A DNA stretch of 64,000 nt, taken from contig OW804096.1 of the NCBI GenBank assembly GCA_942159475.1, positions 113,930,194 through 113,994,193 of the forward strand. The letters are read 5' to 3'. Positions 26,082 through 37,303 of this stretch are shown piece by piece; the stretch's first letter is position 1, and every line of letters starts with the position of its first letter. Below the pieces are notes generated by a model, which was not told the DNA's origin, did no database searches, and was given only the letters and a program-made list of their open reading frames with translations. A program made the translations under genes and the position numbers. The stretch comes from Sthenelais limicola (lineage: Eukaryota > Annelida > Polychaeta > Phyllodocida > Sigalionidae).

Positions 26082-26809
26082 ACACCCCCGATTATATATA
26101 ACCATTAATGGTGTTGGGATATCAAATTCAACTATCGCAAAATTGGTGGTTCCGTCTAATTGAATGCATGACTATAGGATCCAATATATGGCCCTACTGA
26201 ACTGGTACCAAAACGTTGGTAAATGCCTCGCATGGGTGTCAAACATAGTTATCCAGGATCAGTATTCTCACGCCTGGTTGCCATCGGAGTGCTGGGGAAG
26301 TCTTTAGCCATAATGCACAAGGATGTCAATGACTTTCCCACCAGAAGTATCGTCCCGTCATGCCAGAAATAATTAGTGAGAGGAGCTTGCATGGTTGCGA
26401 GACGCATGTATGCTGGCCATAAAATACGACGCCTTTAGAAAAAAGGCTTGTAATGGCCGCAATTGCTTTCACAATACATATTATTCCACTCTTGGTTCTT
26501 TGGGTCAGATCGGGGAGCGAGTAAATTTGATTGCTTTTATGCATCGTCCGCCAAGCGGATTGGGTTATTGACCACAGCTGTCAATTCTCATTTTTGTTAG
26601 TACCACTTTCGTGCATGCGCCTTTCATTTAACGTCTTCCCGAATGTGACACTTATTATGAATATTTATCTTCATCGCCTTAAAGGAACTAGACAATACGA
26701 TGGAAAGGATCTTGGATTAGAGAACCTAGCAGGCGAAGTAAATCTTCTGCTGATCATTCCATCACTATGTCCAGGTCCTTTTATAAATGCCATTATCAAT
26801 AATAGAAAG

Positions 26810-26878
26810 AAATTGTTGCGTAGCAAGTCTCTGTATGGTAAGAAAATAAATTGTTGCATAGCAAGTCCCTATATGGTA
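26810..26878 (+). repeat. Tandem duplication, period 38
   Basis: AAATTGTTGCGTAGCAAGTC ... TATGGTA (26810-26840) is repeated at 26848-26878 with four changes. Not obviously coding; the open frame around it is fortuitous. Confidence 0.65.
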
Positions 26879-27589
26879 CGTCAGGTATGTCAGTCCTATC
26901 TAGAACATGTTCCCCTTTCATGTTTAAGGATATGATATTCAGATGGCGATGTATGGCTTTTCTCCATTAAAATTATTAGTCTACGATGGATCAAGTAATT
27001 CTTTTAATGCGGTCATTCTTCGCGGGTTATGCAAGAGTCTAATGATTCGCCTAGTATATTCCACTTGGAATAAACAATGTATTGAATACGAGTTGGTGGG
27101 CGTAAACTATTTGACATAGTTTGAGAAGTTGTATTGCTATGGTATGTTGTATTTTTTAAAAAGGCGTCATATCTCCTTGCACGTTTTACCCTTGTTGACT
27201 TCGAAGTTAGCTTTGTGCCACTCTTCTAATCCCTGTTTACTTTTCTTTTAATTGATTTTCCATTCATCACAATGCATTTTCGCCAAACCAAGACTTACTC
27301 GACTCCCGAAACTAGCGCAAAACTTTAGACTGATTGAGGAGTTGGGTGAGGCAGTAGAATAAACAGAATATTGGTAAGGCGAGCGTGGCGGTCATTTTGT
27401 TAAGAGCTTATGTCTGTCTCTTATTCCAATTATCATACGCGTTGTCACTAAAGTGGCGATAATCTCCACCTTGTTGCTTTGCTATACTGGTGGGCAGTTA
27501 ATATTAATTTGGTGTTACCAGATGCCATCTTTTTCTCCATAGATAATGGCCAAAGATTATTCTGGGTGGGAGTTGTTGTTTTTTTTTGT

Positions 27590-27606
27590 GGGGGGGGGGG
27601 GGGGGG
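27590..27606 (+). repeat. Poly-G tract after poly-T
   Basis: A run of 17 G preceded by a T-rich run and followed by TAATTG plus a poly-T. Sequencing length here should be distrusted. Confidence 0.8.
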
Positions 27607-27683
27607 TAATTGTTTTTTTTACTTTTCAAGTTCGAGGTAAGCTTGAAAAGTATTTGAGTTAAGGCATTGCAGCAGGGGCCGGT

Positions 27684-27848
27684 TGTATAAGCTAAGAAAG
27701 GAATTGTCTGTGTGAATTTAGGACTAAGCTTTCTTCCCTTCCTTTGATTGGTTGGAATACAGATTCCTAACCCATCATTGATTGTACATAGACTACCCCT
27801 ACAGGGGAAGATATTGCCATACGAATATGGCTTTCCTTAGCTTATACA
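27684..27848. mobile_element. 165-bp MITE
   Basis: The left end TGTATAAGCTAAGAAAG (27684-27700) is inverted as CTTTCCTTAGCTTATACA (27831-27848) with one mismatch. The interior has a second inverted pair (TACCCCTACAGGGGAAG). No coding frame. Its right end abuts or overlaps the next foldback element. Confidence 0.65.
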
Positions 27849-28263
27849 TAGATTTCACATGACATCACCCGGGTGTCTAGAAAACCCTACTGGCCGCCAT
27901 TGTGGGGGTCAGCGCTACCCTTGTGTCTACGGCGTGGTTATCAAAACAAAGCTGATAAACCTCTCAATGGTGGATACTTGAGTAATACTGCCTTGTTATT
28001 GTAGAAGGTAATGTTAAGATTGTAACGTACATAAATCATAAACAGTATGTAAACTTAAAAATAATAAGTATAAATCGTAATTAACCAAGGACGGCCAGAA
28101 AGATCTATGTATTCATAGAGGGTAAAGCAAGAGTCCTTATTCCGCAAGGAATATGATACGTATATATGTTTATTGGAAATAAAACTGTTACAATACAATC
28201 CATAGACATCTAATGAGCCCCCAGCAATGGCGACGGCCGTGACGTCAGTGGAATCTATGTATA
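27843..28263 (+). mobile_element. Foldback family B, copy 1 (421 bp)
   Basis: The ends TATACATAGATT and AATCTATGTATA are inverted repeats. The subterminal ACATGACATCAC/GTGACGTCA and GCCGCCATTG/CAATGGCGAC pair as well. No transposase frame. A second copy lies inverted at 30427-30743, and shared blocks include TCTACGGCGTGGTTATCAAA and ATGGTGGATACTTGA. The middle 150 or so bases (28020-28170) are unlike the second copy. Confidence 0.75.
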
Positions 28264-28338
28264 CAACAGGTACTTGGTATCTAGTTCAGTAGGCCTATTG
28301 GACATATTGATTGAATTTTAAGTGCCAATCGTCAGACC

Positions 28339-28395
28339 AGATTCATTTATACATTTTTTTAGTTTTTTTTTAAAAAAAAAGATTCATTTATACAT
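28339..28395. repeat. Exact 16-bp direct repeat flanking a T/A tract
   Basis: AGATTCATTTATACAT occurs at 28339-28354 and again at 28380-28395, separated only by TTTTTTAGTTTTTTTTT and AAAAAAAAA. The arrangement resembles a target-site duplication around a nearly empty poly-A insertion, or a slippage product. Confidence 0.5.
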
Positions 28396-28694
28396 GTCTA
28401 TAATTATGTCCCTACTGGTGATTCATTGCTTAATGAAGCATAAACCCAACTGATGGGTCTGTTTGTTTGTTTCTAACTGTGACCAACAACTTGATTGTGT
28501 ATTAGAAATTGTAAAGCCTATTTTTATAAACCTTGCTTCTTTGGACACATACACATACATGCAAACATAGTTAGTCCTATACCTTACAACTACATTTCTG
28601 AGCAGCTATTATTATTGAGGTGACCTAGTATGTAGTATAATTACATTCATTTATACTTGAAAAGTTTACATCTGTCGTAGACGGTATTGGTGCA

Positions 28695-28758
28695 ACTTGT
28701 TTTGTTGTTGTTTTGTTTGTTTTTTGTTGTTGTTGGGGGGTTTTTTTTTGGGGGGGTG
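28695..28758 (+). repeat. (TTG)n/T/G-rich low-complexity tract
   Basis: TTGTTTTGTTGTTG-type repeats pass into GGGGGG, nine T and GGGGGGG. A short open frame runs through it and is an artefact of composition. Confidence 0.75.
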
Positions 28759-31700
28759 GAGAGAAATATCTGAATCTTGGGACGTCTTTATATAAGAGCG
28801 ACTCCCCATGTACTACATGCGGAAGTAAAAAGCATAGATCGATCTATATGCTAAGAGGACCCCAGTGCACGCCGACTGGGTTATCAAAGGCCGGCCATGT
28901 GTATAGCTGCCTATGGCTATACGCATGTAAAAGAACCATTGCTAACATTTAAAAAAAGAGCAGGGTATTGTATCCCGTTAGCGTGTTTCCTCTCTCGCCC
29001 TGATAGTACCAAATATACAAAAAGTATGGTGTCAAAACGGGGAGTAAAGCAACCGATTCCCCTCTCCCCCTATTTAAGAAATATTATTCAAAACTATTAG
29101 ACTAATAATTATTGATCTCTGCTAGTGAATGCTACCACGAAACTATAGCAGATTATTATACCATGCAGATGTTAAGGTGTTTTTGTATTCTGTCATAGAA
29201 GCTGTATTATGTAGAATTTTCTAGATTTTTTCTTCGCAAACATAAATATGTTCTTACTAGTGAGAATCTACTAGTGCTAACATTACAAAAACGTGTTCCT
29301 GGGAAGCACTTCATTGTGAATCCAGTTCTCTCTAAAATAACAACTCGGCAGTTATCATGCGTCAGTTGCCAATTCGATATGTAATACCAGTTGTCCTATG
29401 AGCATATACATCCCCTAGTAATGAATGTTATTACCCGAATTATCCGCTACCTATAAATGGGAATAAAATGATCTGCCGGGGATGTATCATCACAATATTT
29501 TGTGAGCTTTTTTCATGTCCGCCTTTTATTGGTTCTCTCCAGGCTCCGGCACGCTGCCTACGTCATTAGCCGCATTTCAACTTGGTCTGATCATTTCCAT
29601 TGGCCAGAGATTATCTTTACAGATCCCAGAAATTGACCATGCGATGCTTTCTCAAATGTCTCATAACGTGTAATGAAGCCGTTTACCTCGCGCTTTCAGT
29701 TCCGGCCCATTTCCCATGTATATGTAACTGGGTTTTTTATTTGTTGGTGTTCTGGCCTGGACAAGTGAAAAAAAAGCTTAAAGGGAACCCTTCCTTATCT
29801 GTTAAACCCTCTTCCTGCTTCAAACAACCATTCAATGCCCGGTCAATTCAGTTATTGATACTCTTATCTGTCTGGTCCAGGCAAAGATTCCTTTTGTCGT
29901 ATGAAAGGAACTGGGTCCTACCCTGCCTCACTAATATTCTGCAGGTCGAGAGAAAAGATTTTCCTGCATGGCTAGAGTACCTGCTGTATTATATATTGTA
30001 CATTTAGTCGATTTCTTAGCATGACGATTATAACCCGACCACATCATGCGATCTATTGCTTATATCATACCAATCTCCATCGATTAACGTTGTTTTATCA
30101 ACTTTTGGTCCTATTCGCGGCTGTAGAGCCTCAGCTTCCAGGGTATGAGTGTGTTTGAAACCGATGTTTTTAATAAAGCGGCTAATTCAATCTCCCTGGG
30201 CCACCCACATGCCTGAAAGCGCTTAGATCATCATATACCGTTGTGAATAAGCGGTCCAATTCAACACTCTTCCTTACCACACCCGAGCTCTAATAATTCG
30301 TCCATCATTATTAGATTATCTTGTGCACTAACATGCCCTTTCGCGTAGAGAAACTACAAATAGACATTGGCGTGCTTCTGCACACCAAGGCAATGGTTCC
30401 ACAGCGAAGGTAAAATTGTTTCCTCAATACGTAGATTCCACTAACGTCACGGCTGTCGCCATTACTGGGGGCTCTTTAGATGTCTATGCATGCTGCGATA
30501 CTTGAAAATACCGTTTTCTGGCTGTTTTAACCTTTACCAGTTTTAATGTGCCTAAACAAACCCTTCTTGATAGGTTAGATTATCTTCCTTTAGTGTAGTA
30601 TTATTCAAGTATCCACCATTGTGAGGTTCAACAGCTTTGTTTTGATAACCACGCCGTAGATGCAAGGAAAGCACTGACCCCGGTAATGGTGGCTAGTAGG
30701 GTTCCCCAGCCACCCGGGTGACGTCATGTGAAATCTATGTATATATACATCTGGAATGATATCAAAGCTATGTGATATTTAAATGAACTGTCACTCGAAC
30801 ATGATTCATTAGGTGTGTGGCCTTATATTCAACCCAAACCAGCGGTAACTACAGACGGTCTTAGTCCTTCATTGCACTTGCTGTGATATCTTAGAATGAC
30901 AAAATATTAACCTTAATGCAAATGTGTTTTACATCGCCCACATTTACTTTCTATTGAGATTGATGAGCTCTATTGATTCTATATTAATTTTCTGTGAATC
31001 ACGCCTCTTCATAAATCGTTGCACTGAACACTTCTAGGATTTTTCAAGGATTAAAAGTGCGGTGCTCGATGAATTTATGTCCTCGGGACGCTATGCTGTT
31101 AGGGTTATCAATCTTATATGGATGAATCGAAACGTTCTTCACAGCCTTCCAACCAGGATATCTTAGCATTTCCCCTACAAATGCATCGCAATGACTCAGC
31201 TGCTGCTCAGTCAACTGATTGCATTGCATCTGGCACGTATATTTCAGGAGAAAACCTGATTGTGAATCACCTTTTATCTATGGTAAAGAGAATGCAATAT
31301 CGCTTAAGGTACCCTTGAGGACGCAACACAACTAGCTATAGGCTCTATATGGCACCCCCGTTGGATCAATACTTGGCTAATACCGTTCGTGAAAGTTCGC
31401 CCTGCCTCTTTCCGTCCACTGCTCAGATGATCGAATACCTCGGTCCTTTGGGAGCCAACTTCAAAGCGGTGGACTGGCCAATAGTTGCCACCTCACATAT
31501 CACTAGGAGATAAGATAAGAGAAAAGAGATTATCATTGTGAGCATGTATTTAGAACTCTATTGGCGTTTCTCTCATGGTCTTTCAGCTAATCAAACCCCT
31601 GGCTTCACCACCAGATAAGAGTTTGCATTGCAACAAAAAGTAATGCATTGAACGCAACTCTTGCCCATCCGCCGAGTCGTGTTCGATTTGTAAGCGAATT

Positions 31701-33545
31701 GCGATGAGTTTGGCAAATGAGTCTCCAAGGATATTTATTGCAATCAATAGAATCCAGTGCTTCCAGCTGACTTAGGTATGCACTAGGATGCCACGGGAGT
31801 TAGAACAATGATTAATAACTAGTTAGAAGAGTGTGTTCTTCCTACAGAGATGGCTGATATATTATATATACATCCCAGGCGAAAGGAAATAACATACACT
31901 GCTTGGAGAGTAATTCCCAAGATTTCTCAGATGAACTCCCACATTGTTATCCGTTGATGAAATATGGCCTGGCTTTGGTGTTGAAAAAGCTGAGGAATTT
32001 CCAATTTCTCCATTGTGATTCATGGGCAATATAAACCGCTGCTCTAGAAAGTGCTGCTATCTTTATAGTGTATTGTGTATGCTTCGTACAGACCCCCGGC
32101 ATTGTCATTATCTATCCTTCTTTAAAACTTATGTGAGAGATGACATTATAGCTCCTTTCACTTTTCCCATTTTAATTGGAAATTTACCTAGAACCGTGTT
32201 TGATTTTACCCACCTATCTCTGATTATATTTTTGTATGTCTTGTCCATCTTCACCTAGATACCCTCTTACTCTGGTATAATACGTAGTAGTCCTTTAAGC
32301 TGTCAGACTGATGCGGAATTAGACAGCCTAGACAATAAACGCTCCATTTTATTTAAAACTGAGCTATCGGCTGTAGTGTTTTATAATCATTTACTGGGAA
32401 GTAGATGTATGTTGATTAGCCAGAAGCATAATGTCTATGACTAAACACTATTTACTCCTTCAGGATTGCAGGGTTGCTTTGTTTTTATATCTCCATCGAG
32501 GAGAAAGATCGGGAATCGTCGAGTGCTAATTTAATTTTTACCGTCCGACTAGTTCTTTTCCCCAATTCTTCGGGCCTGGTATATTTTAATCTCTACACTA
32601 TATAAGGATATGAGCAATCGATCAACTGCTTCTTGACAGCAAACTCTTAAGTGGTCCTGTTTTTCCCAGTTCCCCTGCAGTTGCAGAATTAAGGAACTCC
32701 ATTATTTCTTTTATTTTTATGGATATTCCACTTATCGATTATATGACTGAAGACTTTTTCCCGGTTAACTCTGGTATGGGGTTGGAAATCGGTGCTAACT
32801 TAACACGGCCCTCTATATAATGTCTTATTACATTGTAACCTTTCAAGAGCTGATGGCGATTAGAACGTAACAATTAACATGTGATCAGAATATTTATGTA
32901 ATTATACTTGCGAGAATACAGTTAGCCATGTATGTGTTTTTAAATAACAGCTAATTCACGGAAATGTATGGCAATCTAGTTGTATGCTTGCATTAAAGAT
33001 CCACAAGCAGCTCAAAGCGCATCCCGAGACATTAAGCCTGGACGACAAAATGGGCGCTGAAATAGGAGTAAGACTGAGGGTATTGAACGGCATGCGCACC
33101 AACTATTTATATTATATTTTCCTCTGCTGAGGAACATGTTCCTGTGAGAATAGATGTTGGTTTGTCTCTCCTCTCAATAACCGAGGGACTGTTTATCGTA
33201 TCAAGTTACAGGCCCACCAAGCCCTGTTTTTCATTTAGAGATTGGCTCGATAATGTAAGGCATAGCTGCGCTAGACAAATTAGCATTTGCAGGCTAAGGC
33301 AGTTCATTTAAATTGTGATAATTAGGGTCTAGTATCTATTATTCTATCAAGGAAGCAGATTTGGCATATATACCCCATTTTACGGCTACAGCTGCTAGCT
33401 TTAAACTTATAACTATATATTTAGTTCCCCTAATATTCTACATTAATTGTTTTGTACATGAACTAAAAAGGTTATTAATCAATTCATGCTCTTGCACATG
33501 ACACTTTTTAAAACTATATGTATATCAAATGGAAGTTAATAGGAA
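28759..33545. other. No gene recognised outside foldback family B
   Basis: AT-rich. The 135-codon frame at 29600-30007 is rich in Leu/Tyr/Cys/Phe with no domain, typical of chance frames here. Confidence 0.45.
30427..30743 (-). mobile_element. Foldback family B, copy 2 (317 bp)
   Basis: Inverted relative to copy 1. Ends are ATACGTAGATTCCAC and GTGAAATCTATGTATA. The outer 110-150 bases on each side match copy 1 closely; the centre is shorter and different. Two copies 2.2 kb apart in opposite orientation could pair into a large hairpin. Confidence 0.75.
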
Positions 33546-33553
33546 TTGGTCTT

Positions 33554-33590
33554 ACCAACGAGATTATATTAACACTATAATCTCGTTGGT
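33554..33590. repeat. 15-bp perfect hairpin inside a direct repeat
   Basis: ACCAACGAGATTATA (33554-33568) pairs exactly with TATAATCTCGTTGGT (33576-33590) over a 7-base loop. TTGGTCTTACCA is directly repeated at both edges (33546-33557 and 33586-33597). Could be a tiny foldback element, a transposon footprint or a structured RNA signal. Confidence 0.7.
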
Positions 33591-34710
33591 CTTACCAGTA
33601 AAGGTTCCATGACAGGATATCTTTTAATGTGGATTGCCAATTGCGTGTCCCTGTAACCCCCACCCCACCCCAATTGTCATTAAAAAAAAGTTGTTGTTTC
33701 AACGGCTAAAGATTTTCCCCTCCATTTTGTTGACTATCATCTTCAAGAGAGGACTCCCTGATACAAAGCTGTCTGCCAACTGGTCTCTAAATACCGATAT
33801 GCCTCGGCTAGACATCGACAAAATAAACTTCTGGAGCCCAAACATAAAAGCGTTCGTGGCCGAAACCTTTGTCATTAAAATCCCTTAAAACCGAGGCATC
33901 GCTTGGTAGACTACCGATCGGATACTGGAATGGTAGGCTTTCAGGTTTTTATGTGCCCCAATTGCTTCCTTAAAACGTCGATAATTTCACTTGAAGGCAA
34001 TTATCCTAGACAGTGCGATTTTCACTTTCCCTTTTCACTGACACCAAAATATGAAGTATCAGAAATACAGCATCCCGCGCCTTAAAGCTGGAAATGTTCA
34101 AGACAGGTCTTTAAAAGCATGCCGTCTGTCTGAGTGAACATCATGTCCTCCTATCGTACTTGGACCGTGTTTTTAAAAGATCATTAAGGAAATTGCCTCG
34201 GACTAAGAGCTATTCACAAGAAAGATGTGAATCTAAATAAGCCCGACTGAATAAACTTGGTAAGCTGCGACCTATCCAGGCACCATATCTGAGCAATTTA
34301 CTCCCACAACTCTTCCAGGTTGCCCACAGTTCCAAATGTCATCCTATTGCTTCCCGGTGATGGGCGCGGTCAGTCCACCTCTTTAAATTTTATGGTGTCT
34401 ATATTTTCTAATCACCCACGTCCGAAGGCCTCACAAGCCCACTATCCCCGTTTGTAGTAAATTAATCATTTATCAATTAACTCATCTGGGGGTTGACAGC
34501 CGTGACGATAACCTTCCATGTGGTATTTTCAGAATTTTTTGTGCAAACTAATTATTACCACTCTGGAGGCACTTGTCTGCTGAGAAAGCCCACGGGCTCA
34601 TACCTCTTGGTCTGGGGATAAATAAAGTCGCACAGCCACACAATACACCCAGATATAATTATGGAAGCCTAATCTTGCTATATTAAAGTGACTAAGATCA
34701 CTATTTTGAC

Positions 34711-34892
34711 TACAGTAGAACCTCGCATAAAGACCACCTCCCCATAGGGACCACCCCTCTATTAAGACTAGTTTCTCTCAGTCCCGAATTGCTTTTCTCT
34801 TATTAGATTAGCCTCTCTAAGGAGAACTCCTCGCTATTAAGACCCGTTTCTCTCAGTCCCAAGGGTGGTCTCAATAGAGAGGTTCCACTGTA
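34711..34892. mobile_element. Pogo/Tigger-like MITE (182 bp)
   Basis: Terminal repeats TACAGTAGAACCTC (34711-34724) and GAGGTTCCACTGTA (34879-34892) match at 13 of 14 positions and end in TA, the target duplication of the Tc1/mariner superfamily. CAGTAGAACCTC is the characteristic end of pogo/Tigger-type elements. A 25-bp direct repeat (ATTAAGAC..GTTTCTCTCA plus GTCCC) lies inside at 34761-34785 and 34836-34860. Non-coding and non-autonomous. Confidence 0.8.
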
Positions 34893-35982
34893 TTTTAGAA
34901 TTTTAGAGGCTTACCTGATAAGCAATAAGGTGAATTAAAATTATGATTTTATGGAGACGACTCGTTGGGTTGCAGGGAATACATGCTGCCAACTCCGAGA
35001 GTTGGCGAGAGAAAATTTCATCATTTAGAAATATGTTTGTAGTTTTCGTTGACTTGCATACATAGGGACATCGTTGTTGTTCTACCGTTTTTATTGCTCT
35101 CATAGGTACATCTCGATGTTGCCATCGTTTTTCGTTTGCATTCATGTGTGTGGAATACCAACGGCAATGCTATATATTCCTTATATTAATTGATATTTGT
35201 TAATGAAGTATGTGGCAGAGATTCCAGTGGGGAATTCAAATCTGAGAGAGGGAAGTAACTTGACAATAGAGTGCTGCCCTCAGTGCCTGCTGAAAGGATG
35301 TGAAGTAGGAGCGAGGCAGGTGGTATTTAGTGACATATATCCCGTCCCACCAGATCACTCAAACAATTATGATAAGAGGTTCCTCTTAACTGTTGTATTT
35401 GAGATGAAACAGTGACCTGGCGGGATGATAGAAATTCGGAGTTTAAACTCTTTAATACTCCAAATGCATGTATTTCATACATTAATTCTCCCAGGTATTC
35501 ATTACTAATATACTGATCCAGGAAGCGTGCAGACCTAGAAGTCCTGCATTCCCATGTTATAGAAATAGATTGCAGATGCAAGATTAGACAAATTATTCGC
35601 CCCTTTTGCACCCAACCCAAGCAGGGATGAACACTTCCCCATAGTCTTTACACTGGAAACACAATTATAACTGATCCCGAGAATCTAGCCCTGCTACGTT
35701 GTGTGGTCAGACCCCCTGCTGTGCACATCTGGTCTCTTTAAGTTGATGGGACCGAGGGGATAGGGGACTTGCATGTCCGCCTACTTGAATCTTGATTCAA
35801 ATGGAATTATGGGACCAATGATATAGTGTAAATTCCATATAAAAAATATTGCAAGTTCATCATGTGATATTTATTGATGCTCTAACATTAATATACATGT
35901 ATAGGTTTGACATGTTTCCAAAGCACAAAACTTTTTTACTTTCTTACTCGAAAATGAGACAAATGTAAAAAGGCTGGCTGCT

Positions 35983-36030
35983 CTGGGACTCAACCTCACA
36001 AGTCTAACACTTTAGCCACTTGGCTATAGG
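35983..36030 (-). mobile_element. tRNA-derived repeat (Leu/Ser-like head)
   Basis: Read on the minus strand: TAGCCAAGTGGCTAAAGTG is an A-box region (36008-36026), then GTTAGACTTGTGA, then GGTTGAGTCCC is a B box (35985-35995). The acceptor stem does not pair and no CCA-adjacent end is visible, so this is a SINE head or tRNA pseudogene rather than a tRNA gene. Confidence 0.5.
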
Positions 36031-36959
36031 GGAACATAGTTGGGCATATGCATATAAACAGTTACATTGATTCATCACAGTTAAGGTTTACTTTAGCACC
36101 CCATTGTCCTCATGATGATTGAGGAGAATGGGGGAAATAAATTATTTTTGCATTTTATTTTCTAATTTAACTAATATCTTCATATCTGGGACTTGGTTTT
36201 CTTTTAAACTAACACATGTAGTTATTGATGCAATTCCCTTTCGATTTGTCAAAGAATTAGAGAGGCTAAGATCGAATTAAGTGAGAAAAGTGAGTTAGAT
36301 GGGGTTTGGGGATACATAGGTTCTCTGTAATAGAGACATGGGTGGCGGTCGTCAGCTTGTGTTTATTTTCAGTGAAAATGGTTTTCGCAAGGGCCACAAT
36401 CTTCTAGTACATGATTGAAATTTAAGCAAATTTCACCGAAATCAGGAACTAGGTGTGTCACTTTAAAAGGAAGTACCGCCTTTAGTACATTGGGGTTGCA
36501 ATAGGTTTATTTTATTAAATAAAAATGTACCTGTAGTACAGAAATATCCCTAGTATCTAATACAACCTTGATAGAAGCATTTGAAACGTCCGAAATAGGC
36601 TCCTTTCAAGATTCATGACTGCCGCCATTTTGGGGAATATTACCCAGAATCCTCCTTGATTTTGACGTCATCAAGGCTAAATTCTTGGCTGATGCCGTCA
36701 TCGACCAAAGGCAGTGTGGGTGTGGTTGGGTTGCAGTTTGAATCATGTTTTCCTCCCTTCAAACCCCTAAAAAGCAATTTTCTTGCTAATATTGAGTGAG
36801 AAAGGCTATATAACTAGACTGTTATGGGGTTGTTTGATCTTAGATGGTTTGAAATAAAGCCTGTATAGTCCCAAAAGTGTTGGTGTATTCTGAGCGATAA
36901 TAGGGGCCGATAAGACTTCCGGTTTTAGCCAAGCATCTTAATGACTTACAGAAAGGCTT

Positions 36960-37303
36960 CTCTTTCTTAAAATCACATTTCAAAAAGTGAAATCTGGCCA
37001 GGAATAGCATGTAGAGATTCGGATCTAATGATGACATGCCTGTTTATGCTATATATCATTGTAAAAATGCCAGTAGGAGGAGGCAAATGACCATGGTGCA
37101 CTCGCCATGCTAGCATGGAAGGCAGGATGCTCTCATGAGTGACGTCATGATTCCTCTGAAGATGTCTGCCTATGTTAATCATCATAATCCAAGATTGTAA
37201 GCCCTCCAGGACTTTTATTGTTCACCATATTTATGTTCGAACCTAGCTGACATTGATTTTACCTCAAGAAGTAGGGATAAGGCTATCATTGTACTGAAGG
37301 CCG
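36960..37303 (-). repeat. Dispersed repeat family C, copy 2
   Basis: Inverted partner of the 18.1-18.7 kb copy. Colinear but compact, about 345 bp. Identity looks high in the shared blocks. No terminal inverted repeats were recognised, and the family is not assigned. Confidence 0.65.

Larger units (their letters stand above)
24140..27683. other. Anonymous DNA with the listed repeats
   Basis: The open frame at 26531-26935 spans a tandem duplication and shows no protein motif. No other feature is supported. Confidence 0.45.

Noticed and set aside
29600..30007. 135-codon plus-strand frame
   Set aside because: Amino-acid composition and lack of motifs match chance frames in this AT-rich DNA; no promoter or splice context.
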